Assembly: GCF_020510585.1 (NCBI RefSeq)
Contig: NZ_CP075190.1
Location: 2,664,001 to 2,728,000 of the forward strand
Direction of reading: 5' to 3'
DNA: 64,000 bases
Origin: Ferribacterium limneticum
Lineage (GTDB): Bacteria; Pseudomonadota; Gammaproteobacteria; Burkholderiales; Rhodocyclaceae
Position numbers and translations under genes: made by a program. The notes under the pieces were generated by a model. It saw only the letters and a program-made list of their open reading frames with translations, ran no database searches and had not been told where the DNA came from. Of this stretch, positions 44,781-52,437 are shown piece after piece; position 1 is the first letter of the stretch; each line of letters starts with the position of its first letter.

Positions 44781-46862
44781 ATGCCCCATCCGCTGCCAAA
44801 GCCGCGCTTCCCGACCGAAAATTACCTCAACCGCGAACTCGGCTTGCTCGCCTTCAATCGGCGCGTTCTGGCCCAGGCTGAGGACGAGCGCATGCCGCTG
44901 CTCGAACGCCTGCGCTTCCTGTGCATCGTCTCCAGCAACCTCGACGAATTCTTCGAAATCCGCATGGCCGGGCTCAAGGAGCAGGTCAAGGCACACGCCA
45001 CCGTGGTCACCACCGACGGCAAGACGGCCCAGGAGGCCTACCGGCTGGTCTCGGCCGAGGCGCACGCCATCGTCACCGAACAATACCAGCACCTCAACGA
45101 CATCATCCTGCCGGCGCTGGCCAACGAGGGCATCCGCTTCCTGCGCCGGTCGACGTGGAACGAGGCGCAGCGCGAGTGGATCCGCAATTATTTCATCCGC
45201 GAAATGGTGCCGGTGCTGACACCGATCGGGCTCGACCCATCGCACCCCTTCCCGAAAGTGCTGAACAAGAGTTTGAACTTTGCCATCGAACTCGAAGGCA
45301 AGGACGCCTTCGGGCGCAGTTCCAACGCCGCCATCGTCCAGGCGCCGCGCGTCCTGCCGCGCGTCATCCGCTTGCCCGAGGAACTGGCCGGCTGCGAGTA
45401 CGGATTCGTTTTCCTGTCGTCCATCCTCCATGAATTCGTCGGCGAACTATTCACCGGCATGACCGTGCTCGGCTGCTACCAGTTCCGCGCCACGCGCAAT
45501 TCCGACCTCTTCGTCGATGAAGAAGAAGTCACCAACCTGCGCACCAAGCTGCAGGGCGAATTGCCACAACGCCATTTCGGCAACGCCGTGCGGCTTGAAG
45601 TCGCCAACAACTGCTCGGAGGCGATGGCCGAATTCCTGCTCGCCCAGTTTGCCCTCAAGCCGGCCGATCTTTTCCGCGTCAATGGGCCGGTCAATCTCGT
45701 CCGCCTCATGCAGGTGCCGGACTGGGTCGATCGCCCGGACATGAAATTCCGCCCCTTCGTGCCCGGCCTGCCCAAGGTCGTCGGCAAAGGCGTCAATATT
45801 TTCGACACCATCCGCAAGACCGACGTCCTGCTCCATCACCCCTACCAGTCCTTCGCGCCGGTCATCGAGTTTCTCAACCAGGCGGCAACCGACCCGCAGG
45901 TGGTCGCCATCAAGATGACGGTCTACCGCACCGGCACCGACTCGGTACTCATGGAATCGCTGATCCGCGCCGCCCAGAACGGCAAGGAAGTCACCGTCGT
46001 CGTCGAACTGATGGCCCGTTTTGACGAGGAAGCCAACATCAGCTGGGCGACCAAGCTCGAAGACGTCGGCGCCCACGTCGTTTATGGCGTCGTCGGCTAC
46101 AAGACCCACGCCAAGGCGCTGCTCATCGTGCGCCGCGAAGACGGCGGCCTCAAGCGCTACGCCCACCTCGGCACCGGCAACTACCACCCGCGCACCGCCC
46201 GCCTCTATTCCGACTTCGGCCTGATGACGGCCAACGAAGAAATCACCAACGACGTCAGCGAAGTGTTCAAGCAACTGACCGGACTGGGCAAGGCGCGCAC
46301 GCTCAAACACCTGTGGCAGGCACCGTTCACGCTGCAACAGAATGTCGTCGCCGGCATCCGCGCCGAAACCGAAACGGCCAAGGCCGGTGGCAAGGCGCGC
46401 ATCGTCGCCAAGATGAATTCGCTGCTCGAACCGGAAGTCATCGACGCGCTCTACCAGGCGTCACAGGCCGGTGTCGAGATCGACCTCATCATCCGTGGCG
46501 TCTGCGCACTGCGTCCTGGCGTTCCTGGGCTTTCCGAGAAGATTCGGGTGCGTTCGATCATCGGCCGTTTCCTCGAGCACCACCGGATTTTCTACTTCCT
46601 CGCCGGTGGCAAGGAAACCGTCTATCTCTCCAGCGCCGACTGGATGGACCGCAATTTCTTCAAGCGCATCGAACTCGCCTTCCCCATCCTCGACCCCAAA
46701 CTCAAAAAGCGCGTCATCACCGAAGGCCTCAAGTTCTACTTGGCCGACAACCAGCAAGGCTGGGACATGAACAGCCAGGGCATCTACCACCGCCGCCGCT
46801 CGACACGCAGCAAGCCGCACAACGCCCAGGGCGAATTGATGGTGACGCTGGGTACCAGTTGA
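44781..46862 (+). CDS. ppk: Polyphosphate kinase 1
   Basis: A 693-residue enzyme that reversibly polymerises the gamma-phosphate of ATP into polyphosphate. The N-terminal domain starts YLNRELGLLAFNRRVLAQAED. The autophosphorylated histidine is His443 in YKTHAKALLIVRR, and a second conserved pair, His600/His601, lies in FLEHHRIFYF. The motif HLGTGNYHPRTA is present. Length is normal for PPK1. The ATG at 44781 follows GGAG at good spacing; an earlier in-frame ATG at 44733 is less likely. The gene is flanked by inverted copies 7 and 8 of the dispersed repeat. I saw no convincing Pho box upstream. Confidence 0.96.
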   Translation: MPHPLPKPRFPTENYLNRELGLLAFNRRVLAQAEDERMPLLERLRFLCIVSSNLDEFFEIRMAGLKEQVKAHATVVTTDGKTAQEAYRLVSAEAHAIVTEQYQHLNDIILPALANEGIRFLRRSTWNEAQREWIRNYFIREMVPVLTPIGLDPSHPFPKVLNKSLNFAIELEGKDAFGRSSNAAIVQAPRVLPRVIRLPEELAGCEYGFVFLSSILHEFVGELFTGMTVLGCYQFRATRNSDLFVDEEEVTNLRTKLQGELPQRHFGNAVRLEVANNCSEAMAEFLLAQFALKPADLFRVNGPVNLVRLMQVPDWVDRPDMKFRPFVPGLPKVVGKGVNIFDTIRKTDVLLHHPYQSFAPVIEFLNQAATDPQVVAIKMTVYRTGTDSVLMESLIRAAQNGKEVTVVVELMARFDEEANISWATKLEDVGAHVVYGVVGYKTHAKALLIVRREDGGLKRYAHLGTGNYHPRTARLYSDFGLMTANEEITNDVSEVFKQLTGLGKARTLKHLWQAPFTLQQNVVAGIRAETETAKAGGKARIVAKMNSLLEPEVIDALYQASQAGVEIDLIIRGVCALRPGVPGLSEKIRVRSIIGRFLEHHRIFYFLAGGKETVYLSSADWMDRNFFKRIELAFPILDPKLKKRVITEGLKFYLADNQQGWDMNSQGIYHRRRSTRSKPHNAQGELMVTLGTS

Positions 46863-46871
46863 TCGAGACTT

Positions 46872-46904
46872 CCACGGTCAACCGGAAATAACGGCAAAAA
46901 TTGA
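46872..46904 (-). repeat. Dispersed short repeat, copy 8 (inverted)
   Basis: On the minus strand the arm TTCAATTTTTGCCG leads into the core TTCCGGTTGACCGTGG. It lies ten bases after the ppk stop and is the only copy in this orientation. Confidence 0.8.
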
Positions 46905-46925
46905 AATGCGGCTCACGGGCTGCAA

Positions 46926-47768
46926 TCAATCAGGCGCTGCCGCATTCGTAAAAGGCGTCCAGGTTTTGCCGTCGAGTTGTTTGCGTTTGGCGTCTTCCAC
47001 CAACAGCATGGCGAGTGCATTGACCTGTCTCTCACTCATGCCCGAGAGAAGCGTGACGAGCTCGTATCCCAGCTCCTGCTTCGGTCCTCCGCGCCGTTTC
47101 AACAATGGCAGGATGGTTGAACTGGCCACCCGGTAGCCCAACCGGTAGGGCGCAAAAAACGGTTTGTTGTCGCCAATGAGACGCGCCCGATTATCGATGG
47201 ACTGCCACGCATACCAAAGGTCCCCCGTCTTGGCCATCATCAGGTAACCCTGCACATTGGCCTTGCTCTCTTCCAGCTCCCTGTCCTTGTAGCCCCGGTC
47301 GCAATGGGACCGCTCATGCCATTGCACGAAGGTTGTATCGTCCAGGGCGACAGCGGTCTCTTTCGACACGAACACCCGGCACACGCCGTCCGCTGTGGCG
47401 CGGCGAGCGAATGACAAGCCGGCCTTTACGCCATTTTCCGCGGATACCAAACCGGTAGCGATGACCTGGACGCGCGGCGTCGTGGGTGGCGTCGGCTCGA
47501 TGCGCAACGGAGTGAAGCCCAACAGCTCAAGTACAGCCGGGGGCAGCTCCTCGACCAGATTTGCCGGACTGTCGTAATTCTCCGGCTGATCCCACTGCAT
47601 GGGCGTGACTTTCGGCGGCGGATCCTTCTTGTCCAGAAACAGTCGTGACCGGGCCGACGTTGATAGCTCCGCGGCAGGCGCCGTCTGCGCGACGGTGAGT
47701 AAACAAAGCGCAGTCAGCGTCAGCACAAGTGGCCGGCAGAACAGGAAATGCGTTTCAGGCAAAGGCAT
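46926..47768 (-). CDS. Exported hypothetical protein with HExxH motif
   Basis: A 280-residue protein. The start at 47768 yields a signal peptide (about 1-32, ending QTAPAA-EL). The mature protein contains HERSH (His151, Glu152, His155) in FVQWHERSHCDRGY, followed by ELEESKANVQGYLMMAK. That layout resembles zinc metallopeptidases in which a downstream Glu or Asp completes the site. No peptidase family is recognised, and the motif could be coincidental. The frame is open 36 codons further upstream, but those residues look non-coding. Confidence 0.6.
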   Translation of the reverse strand: MPLPETHFLFCRPLVLTLTALCLLTVAQTAPAAELSTSARSRLFLDKKDPPPKVTPMQWDQPENYDSPANLVEELPPAVLELLGFTPLRIEPTPPTTPRVQVIATGLVSAENGVKAGLSFARRATADGVCRVFVSKETAVALDDTTFVQWHERSHCDRGYKDRELEESKANVQGYLMMAKTGDLWYAWQSIDNRARLIGDNKPFFAPYRLGYRVASSTILPLLKRRGGPKQELGYELVTLLSGMSERQVNALAMLLVEDAKRKQLDGKTWTPFTNAAAPD

Positions 47769-47885
47769 ACGCACGCAGACGACAAGGGATGAAGAACTGG
47801 ATTCTACTGCCGCGCCCATGCAAAATGATTTTACGGGATGCGATAGCACCCTTGGCCGGTCCTGCAACACAGCCAAGCAGCTGAA

Positions 47886-48065
47886 TCAGCTGTGCTTCCC
47901 GCCCTCATCCGGCGTAAAGAACAAGCCGATGCCCAGCGCAATCAGCACCAGCGGCCACCATTTCTTGATCAGCCCGACCAGATCCAGCTCAAACAAGTCG
48001 AGATTGACGGCTAGGGCGATGGCGCCGATGGCGATCAAGGCGATGGCTGCAAAGTTGCCTTTCAT
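47886..48065 (-). CDS. Small LiaI/LiaF-like transmembrane protein
   Basis: A 59-residue protein reading MKGNFAAIALIAIGAIALAV, then a short acidic loop and a second hydrophobic segment around KKWWPLVLIALGIGLFF, ending in PDEGGKHS. Two membrane helices separated by a short turn with a WWP motif match the LiaI-LiaF-like (DUF5668) region. A strong ribosome-binding site (GGGAGAAAGC) precedes the ATG. It follows relA on the same strand after a 24-base gap. Function is unknown. Confidence 0.75.
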   Translation of the reverse strand: MKGNFAAIALIAIGAIALAVNLDLFELDLVGLIKKWWPLVLIALGIGLFFTPDEGGKHS

Positions 48066-48089
48066 GCTTTCTCCCGGTTAGCCGACCGC

Positions 48090-50312
48090 TCAGGCGCGGC
48101 GCACGCCGACGACGCCTTCGACTTCGTGGATCAGCGTCAGCGTCTTCTGCATTTGTTGCAGATTGGTGATCTCGACGGTGAAGCTCATGTGCGCCTTACC
48201 CTGCTTGGATTGGGTGTTGACGCCGATGACATTGAGCCGCTCACGCGTGAATATTTCTGAAATGTCGCGCAGCAGGCCCTGGCGGTCGTGGGCGTCGACA
48301 ATGATGTCGGCGGCAAAGACGCCGGTCGTCGTCAGACCCCAGTCGGTTTCAATGACCCGTTCCGGATGCAGGGCGGCGAGATTGGAAAAATTGGGGCAGT
48401 CCATGCGGTGGATCGAAATGCCCTTGCCGCGCGTGATGAAGCCCTGGATTTCGTCGGGCGGGGCCGGCTTGCAGCAACGGGCGAGTTGCGTCAGCAGCTT
48501 GTCAACGCCAACGATCAGGATGCCCTGGTTGCCCTGGACCGGCTTGCTCGGTTTGGTCAGCACCTCGTCCGGCAGCTGGGTTTCGGCCAGCAGATCACCG
48601 CCCTTGGCGACGGCCTGGAATTGCCGCTGGTTGAGGTCACCCCGGGCGGCAGCGATGTACAGGTCGTCAGCCTTGGCAAAGCCCAGCTTGTGGGACAGTT
48701 CTTCGAGATTCGCCCCGGTCTGGCCGGCCCGCTGCAACTCCTTGGCGATCAGGCCACGGCCTTCGCCCAGTGTTTCTTCGAGTGCCAGATTGGAGAACCA
48801 CGCGCGCACCTTGACCCGGGCGCTCTTGGTGTGGATGTAGCCGAGCAGCGGGTTGAGCCAGTCGCGCGACGGGCCGCCGACCTTGGCGGTGACGATCTCG
48901 ACTTCCTGCCCGGTTTCGAGCGCCGTGTTGAGCGGGATCAGATGGCCGGCGACCTTGGCGCCCCGGCAACGGTGGCCGAGATCGGTATGCACGCGGTAGG
49001 CGAAATCGACTGGCGTCGAGCCGGCCGGCAGGTCGACAACCTTGCCCTGCGGCGTGATGACGTAGATCGTCTCGTCGAGCGCCGCCTGCTTGTAGTGCTT
49101 GACCCAGTCCGAGCTATCGGCGACTTCGTCCTTCCAGGTCAGCAGCTGACGTAGCCAGGCGATCTTCTCGTCGTAGTCGTCCTCGGCATTGCGCTTGGTG
49201 CCTTCCTTGTAGCGCCAGTGGGCGGCGACGCCGAGCTCGGCGTGCTTGTGCATGTCCCAGGTGCGGATCTGGATTTCCAGGCTGCGCCCGTCCGGGCAGC
49301 GCACGGCGGTATGCAGCGAGCGGTAGTAATTGCCCTTGGGATTCGAGATGTAGTCGTCGAATTCCTTGGGAATCGGCAGCCACAAATTGTGCACGATGCC
49401 GAGCGCGGTGTAGCACTCCTTGAGGTCGTCGACGATGATGCGCAGGGCGCGCACGTCATAAACCTCGGAGAACTCGACGCCCTTTTTGCGCATCTTGTTC
49501 CAGATGCTGTAGATATGCTTCGGCCGGCCGTAGATCTCGGCATTTTGTACACCAGCCGCTTCGAGTTCCTCGCGCACTTTGGCCACGGCATCGACGATGA
49601 ACTGCTCGCGTTCGCTGCGTTTTTCGTCGAGCAGTTTGGCCAGCTTCTTGTAGGTATCCGGGTGAATGAAGCGGAAGGACAAATCTTCCAGCTCCCATTT
49701 CAATTCCCAGACGCCGAGCCGGTTGGCCAGCGGCGAATAGAGTTCCAGCGTCTCGCGCGCCACCTGAACGCGCAGGTCGTCCGGATGCGAGGCGTAAAAG
49801 CGCAGGGTCTGCGTCCGGCTGGCCAGGCGCAGCAGCACGACGCGAATATCCTCGACCATGGCCAGCAGCATCTTGCGCAGCACTTCGATCTGCGCCTTCA
49901 TCTCGACCGGATTGACCTCGCCAGCCTCGATGTTGGTGGCGACAAAGCCCTTGGCAATCGGCCGCAGCTTGTTGAGGCGCGAAATGCCCTGGACGAGATG
50001 CGCCGCCGGCTTGCCGAAACGCGTTTCGATGCTGGCGATGCCGTGCTCGTCCTGGGCCGGAATGGCGAAGAGCAGCGCGGCAATGCGTGATTCGACGTCA
50101 AGCTTGAGGCCGGTGATGATCACCGCCATACCCAGCGCGTGGGACCAGATACGCTCGCCGCTGCCCAGCTGGCGTTCGCCATAGGTGGTCCAGGCGTACT
50201 CGACGGCAGATTTTAGACGTTCCGCATCGGCAGGGGCCAAACCCTCTGCCAACGTGACCAGGAACTGTTCGAAGTCGCTTTGCGAGGCGACAGAATGGAC
50301 GACGGAAACCAT
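48090..50312 (-). CDS. relA: RelA, GTP/GDP pyrophosphokinase
   Basis: A 740-residue RelA/SpoT protein. The N-terminal hydrolase-like domain lacks an intact HD (YAWTTYGERQLGSGERIWSHALGM...AIPAQDEHG), which marks the synthetase-only RelA form. The synthetase domain contains GRPKHIYSIWNKM, YDVRALRIIV and NPKGNYYRSLHTAV. TGS (ITPQGKVVDLPAGSTPVDFAY), zinc-finger-like and C-terminal ACT regions follow. It makes (p)ppGpp on starved ribosomes. The frame is open upstream to 50681, but those residues are antisense to the MITE-like element; ATG at 50312 gives the family N-terminus. Confidence 0.95.
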   Translation of the reverse strand: MVSVVHSVASQSDFEQFLVTLAEGLAPADAERLKSAVEYAWTTYGERQLGSGERIWSHALGMAVIITGLKLDVESRIAALLFAIPAQDEHGIASIETRFGKPAAHLVQGISRLNKLRPIAKGFVATNIEAGEVNPVEMKAQIEVLRKMLLAMVEDIRVVLLRLASRTQTLRFYASHPDDLRVQVARETLELYSPLANRLGVWELKWELEDLSFRFIHPDTYKKLAKLLDEKRSEREQFIVDAVAKVREELEAAGVQNAEIYGRPKHIYSIWNKMRKKGVEFSEVYDVRALRIIVDDLKECYTALGIVHNLWLPIPKEFDDYISNPKGNYYRSLHTAVRCPDGRSLEIQIRTWDMHKHAELGVAAHWRYKEGTKRNAEDDYDEKIAWLRQLLTWKDEVADSSDWVKHYKQAALDETIYVITPQGKVVDLPAGSTPVDFAYRVHTDLGHRCRGAKVAGHLIPLNTALETGQEVEIVTAKVGGPSRDWLNPLLGYIHTKSARVKVRAWFSNLALEETLGEGRGLIAKELQRAGQTGANLEELSHKLGFAKADDLYIAAARGDLNQRQFQAVAKGGDLLAETQLPDEVLTKPSKPVQGNQGILIVGVDKLLTQLARCCKPAPPDEIQGFITRGKGISIHRMDCPNFSNLAALHPERVIETDWGLTTTGVFAADIIVDAHDRQGLLRDISEIFTRERLNVIGVNTQSKQGKAHMSFTVEITNLQQMQKTLTLIHEVEGVVGVRRA

Positions 50313-50407
50313 GACGCAATTATAAGACCGATCACCCGGAGCCGGCATGACAAGCGCCAAATTGCCCTCAACCCGGCCACGCAGCCCGAGCCACAGCCTG
50401 ATCAGGC

Positions 50408-50655
50408 ATAATCCTTGAAACCTCAGTTGACCACTTATCCATCCTTGACCTGCCACATGAATGCGAGCCTTTGTGCCTTCGATGCCATTCACCCGTTGGA
50501 TGACAGCGCTACGCGGCCGCTGGCATGTCTGGTCGGGCGTCCGGCTTTGTCGCTTCTCCTTGCAGGCATGAGCCTGCTGCGTCGTCGCTTCGCGCCTGCC
50601 ATCCCGCCCAGGCGCACCATCAGCCGCGCCCAACTGAGGTTTCAAGGATAATCCG
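50408..50655. mobile_element. MITE-like element with 22-bp terminal inverted repeats
   Basis: A left end ATAATCCTTGAAACCTCAG and a right end CTGAGGTTTCAAGGATAAT are inverted copies; about 21 of 22 bases match over the full ends. They enclose about 200 bases with no convincing gene (a 64-residue frame inside starts MNASLCAFDAIHPLDD). The element fills the gap between relA and the DMT transporter and supplies the AAGGATA just before that gene. The size fits a miniature inverted-repeat element; a structured RNA is an alternative. Confidence 0.65.
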
Positions 50656-50661
50656 GCGACA

Positions 50662-51546
50662 ATGAAAAAACCGTTCGCCAACCCTTACCTGCTGTTGATC
50701 CTGACCGTTCTGTTCTGGTCAGGGAACATGGTCATCGGCCGCGGCGCCCGCGGCGATATACCTCCACTGGGCTTTGCCTTCTGGCGGTGGACCATCGCCT
50801 TCGCGCTGATCCTGCCGCTGGCCCTGCCGCACCTCAAAGCCCAATGGCCGCTACTGAAAAAAGGCTGGCGCCCCTTGCTCGTGCTCGGCCTGCTCGGCGT
50901 CGGCGGCTACAACACCTTCGCCTACATCGCCCTGCAGGACACCAGTGCAACCAATGCGGCGCTGCTCAACTCCTTCGTGCCGATCGCCACCATCGCCATC
51001 TCCTGGGCCTTTCTCGGCAAACACCTGCGGCGGATCGAAGGCATCGGCGTCGTCATTTCGCTGTGCGGCGCGCTGACTATCGTGTCGCGCGGCGACCTGG
51101 CCGTACTCGCCCATCTCAACCTCAACATCGGCGACGTCTGGATGCTCGTTGCCGTTCTCGACTGGGCTATCTACACCGTCGCCCTGGCCTGGCGCCCGGC
51201 CGGCGTGCACCCGATGCTCATGCTCGGCGCAACCACCGCCATCGGCCTCTGCGCGCTCGGCCCGGCCTACGCCTGGGAACTGGCGCAAGGCCGGCACATC
51301 AATATTCACCTCGGCTCGCTGACCGCGCTGGCCTACGTCGGCATCTTCCCGAGCTTCCTCGGCTACATTTTTTACAACAAAGGCGTCGCCGAAGTCGGCG
51401 CCAACAAGGCCAGCCTGTTCATTCACCTCATGCCGGTTTTCGGGACGCTGCTCTCCTTCCTGTTCCTCGGCGAGATTCCGTTCTGGTACCACTATTTCGG
51501 CATCGCCCTGATCTTCTCGGGCATCTGGCTGACGATGAAAAAATGA
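50662..51546 (+). CDS. EamA/DMT-family transporter
   Basis: A 294-residue integral membrane protein with about ten helices in two EamA repeats. It starts NPYLLLILTVLFWSGNMVIGR and contains ALQDTSATNAALLNSFVPI in the first repeat and VGANKASLFIHLMPVFGTLL in the second. Members export amino acids, nucleosides or other small metabolites; the substrate here cannot be told. Its stop overlaps the start of mtfA. The upstream inverted-repeat element ends six bases before its ATG, so it may affect expression. Confidence 0.9.
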   Translation: MKKPFANPYLLLILTVLFWSGNMVIGRGARGDIPPLGFAFWRWTIAFALILPLALPHLKAQWPLLKKGWRPLLVLGLLGVGGYNTFAYIALQDTSATNAALLNSFVPIATIAISWAFLGKHLRRIEGIGVVISLCGALTIVSRGDLAVLAHLNLNIGDVWMLVAVLDWAIYTVALAWRPAGVHPMLMLGATTAIGLCALGPAYAWELAQGRHINIHLGSLTALAYVGIFPSFLGYIFYNKGVAEVGANKASLFIHLMPVFGTLLSFLFLGEIPFWYHYFGIALIFSGIWLTMKK

Positions 51547-52313
51547 GGCGTTGGCTCGACAAACTGCGCGGCAAGAGGGTGGCGGAGATTCCCGACGCCT
51601 TGTGGGCGAGCACCGTCGCTGCCCTGCCCTTTCTCGACGATCTCACGGTCAACGAGAAAAAAGAGCTAAAAATGAAAGCCGAAGCGTTTCTCGCCGAGAA
51701 GGAATTCAGCACCGCCGGCGGCCTCGATCTGACCGACGAAATCTGCGTTTCGATCGCCGCCCAGGGCTGCCTGCCCATCCTCAATCTCGGGCTGGCAGCC
51801 TACCGCGAGTGGGTCGGCATCGTCGTCTATCCCGACGAATTCGTCGTGCCGCGCCGCATCGAGGACGAATCCGGCGTCGTCCACGAATACGATGACGTGC
51901 TCTCCGGCGAAGCCTGGGACGGCGGCCCGCTGATCATTTCGTGGCATGACGTGCAAATGGCCGGCGACGGCTACAACGTCGTGATCCACGAATTCGCCCA
52001 CAAGCTGGACATGCTCAACGGCGAGCCGGACGGCATGCCGGCCCTGCACTCCGGCATCACGGAAACGGAATGGCAAGCCAAGTTTGCCGACGCCTATGAC
52101 AACTTCTGCCAGCGCGTGGACAGCGGCGAAGATACGCCTATCGATCCCTATGCCAGCACCGACCTGGCGGAATTTTTCGCCGTGCTGAGCGAAAGCTTCT
52201 TCGACGTCCCCGATGTCGTCGCCGAAGAATACCCGGCCATCTACGGCCTGCTCTGCCGCTACTACCGTCAGGACCCGCTGACCCGCCAGCTGAACAGCCG
52301 ACCAGATCATTAA
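51543..52313 (+). CDS. mtfA: MtfA-like zinc metallopeptidase (M90)
   Basis: A 256-residue soluble protein with the zinc site His149-Glu150-x2-His153 in VVIHEFAHKLDMLNG and a downstream DLAEFFAVLSESFF segment with the expected third ligand. It matches the M90/DUF980 family. In Escherichia coli, MtfA binds the glucose-system repressor Mlc and is a peptidase. The start overlaps the transporter stop as ATGA. The local role is not evident. Confidence 0.9.
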   Translation: MRRWLDKLRGKRVAEIPDALWASTVAALPFLDDLTVNEKKELKMKAEAFLAEKEFSTAGGLDLTDEICVSIAAQGCLPILNLGLAAYREWVGIVVYPDEFVVPRRIEDESGVVHEYDDVLSGEAWDGGPLIISWHDVQMAGDGYNVVIHEFAHKLDMLNGEPDGMPALHSGITETEWQAKFADAYDNFCQRVDSGEDTPIDPYASTDLAEFFAVLSESFFDVPDVVAEEYPAIYGLLCRYYRQDPLTRQLNSRPDH

Positions 52314-52437
52314 CCGCGCCTTGCCTCGGCTGACGGCTACCAGAACGATAGACGAGCTAGCGGCACGGTGAATCCCCACACCGTCGACAGGGGTATGATG
52401 TTTGGCCATAACCGACCAGCCCCAAAAAACCCGTTCG

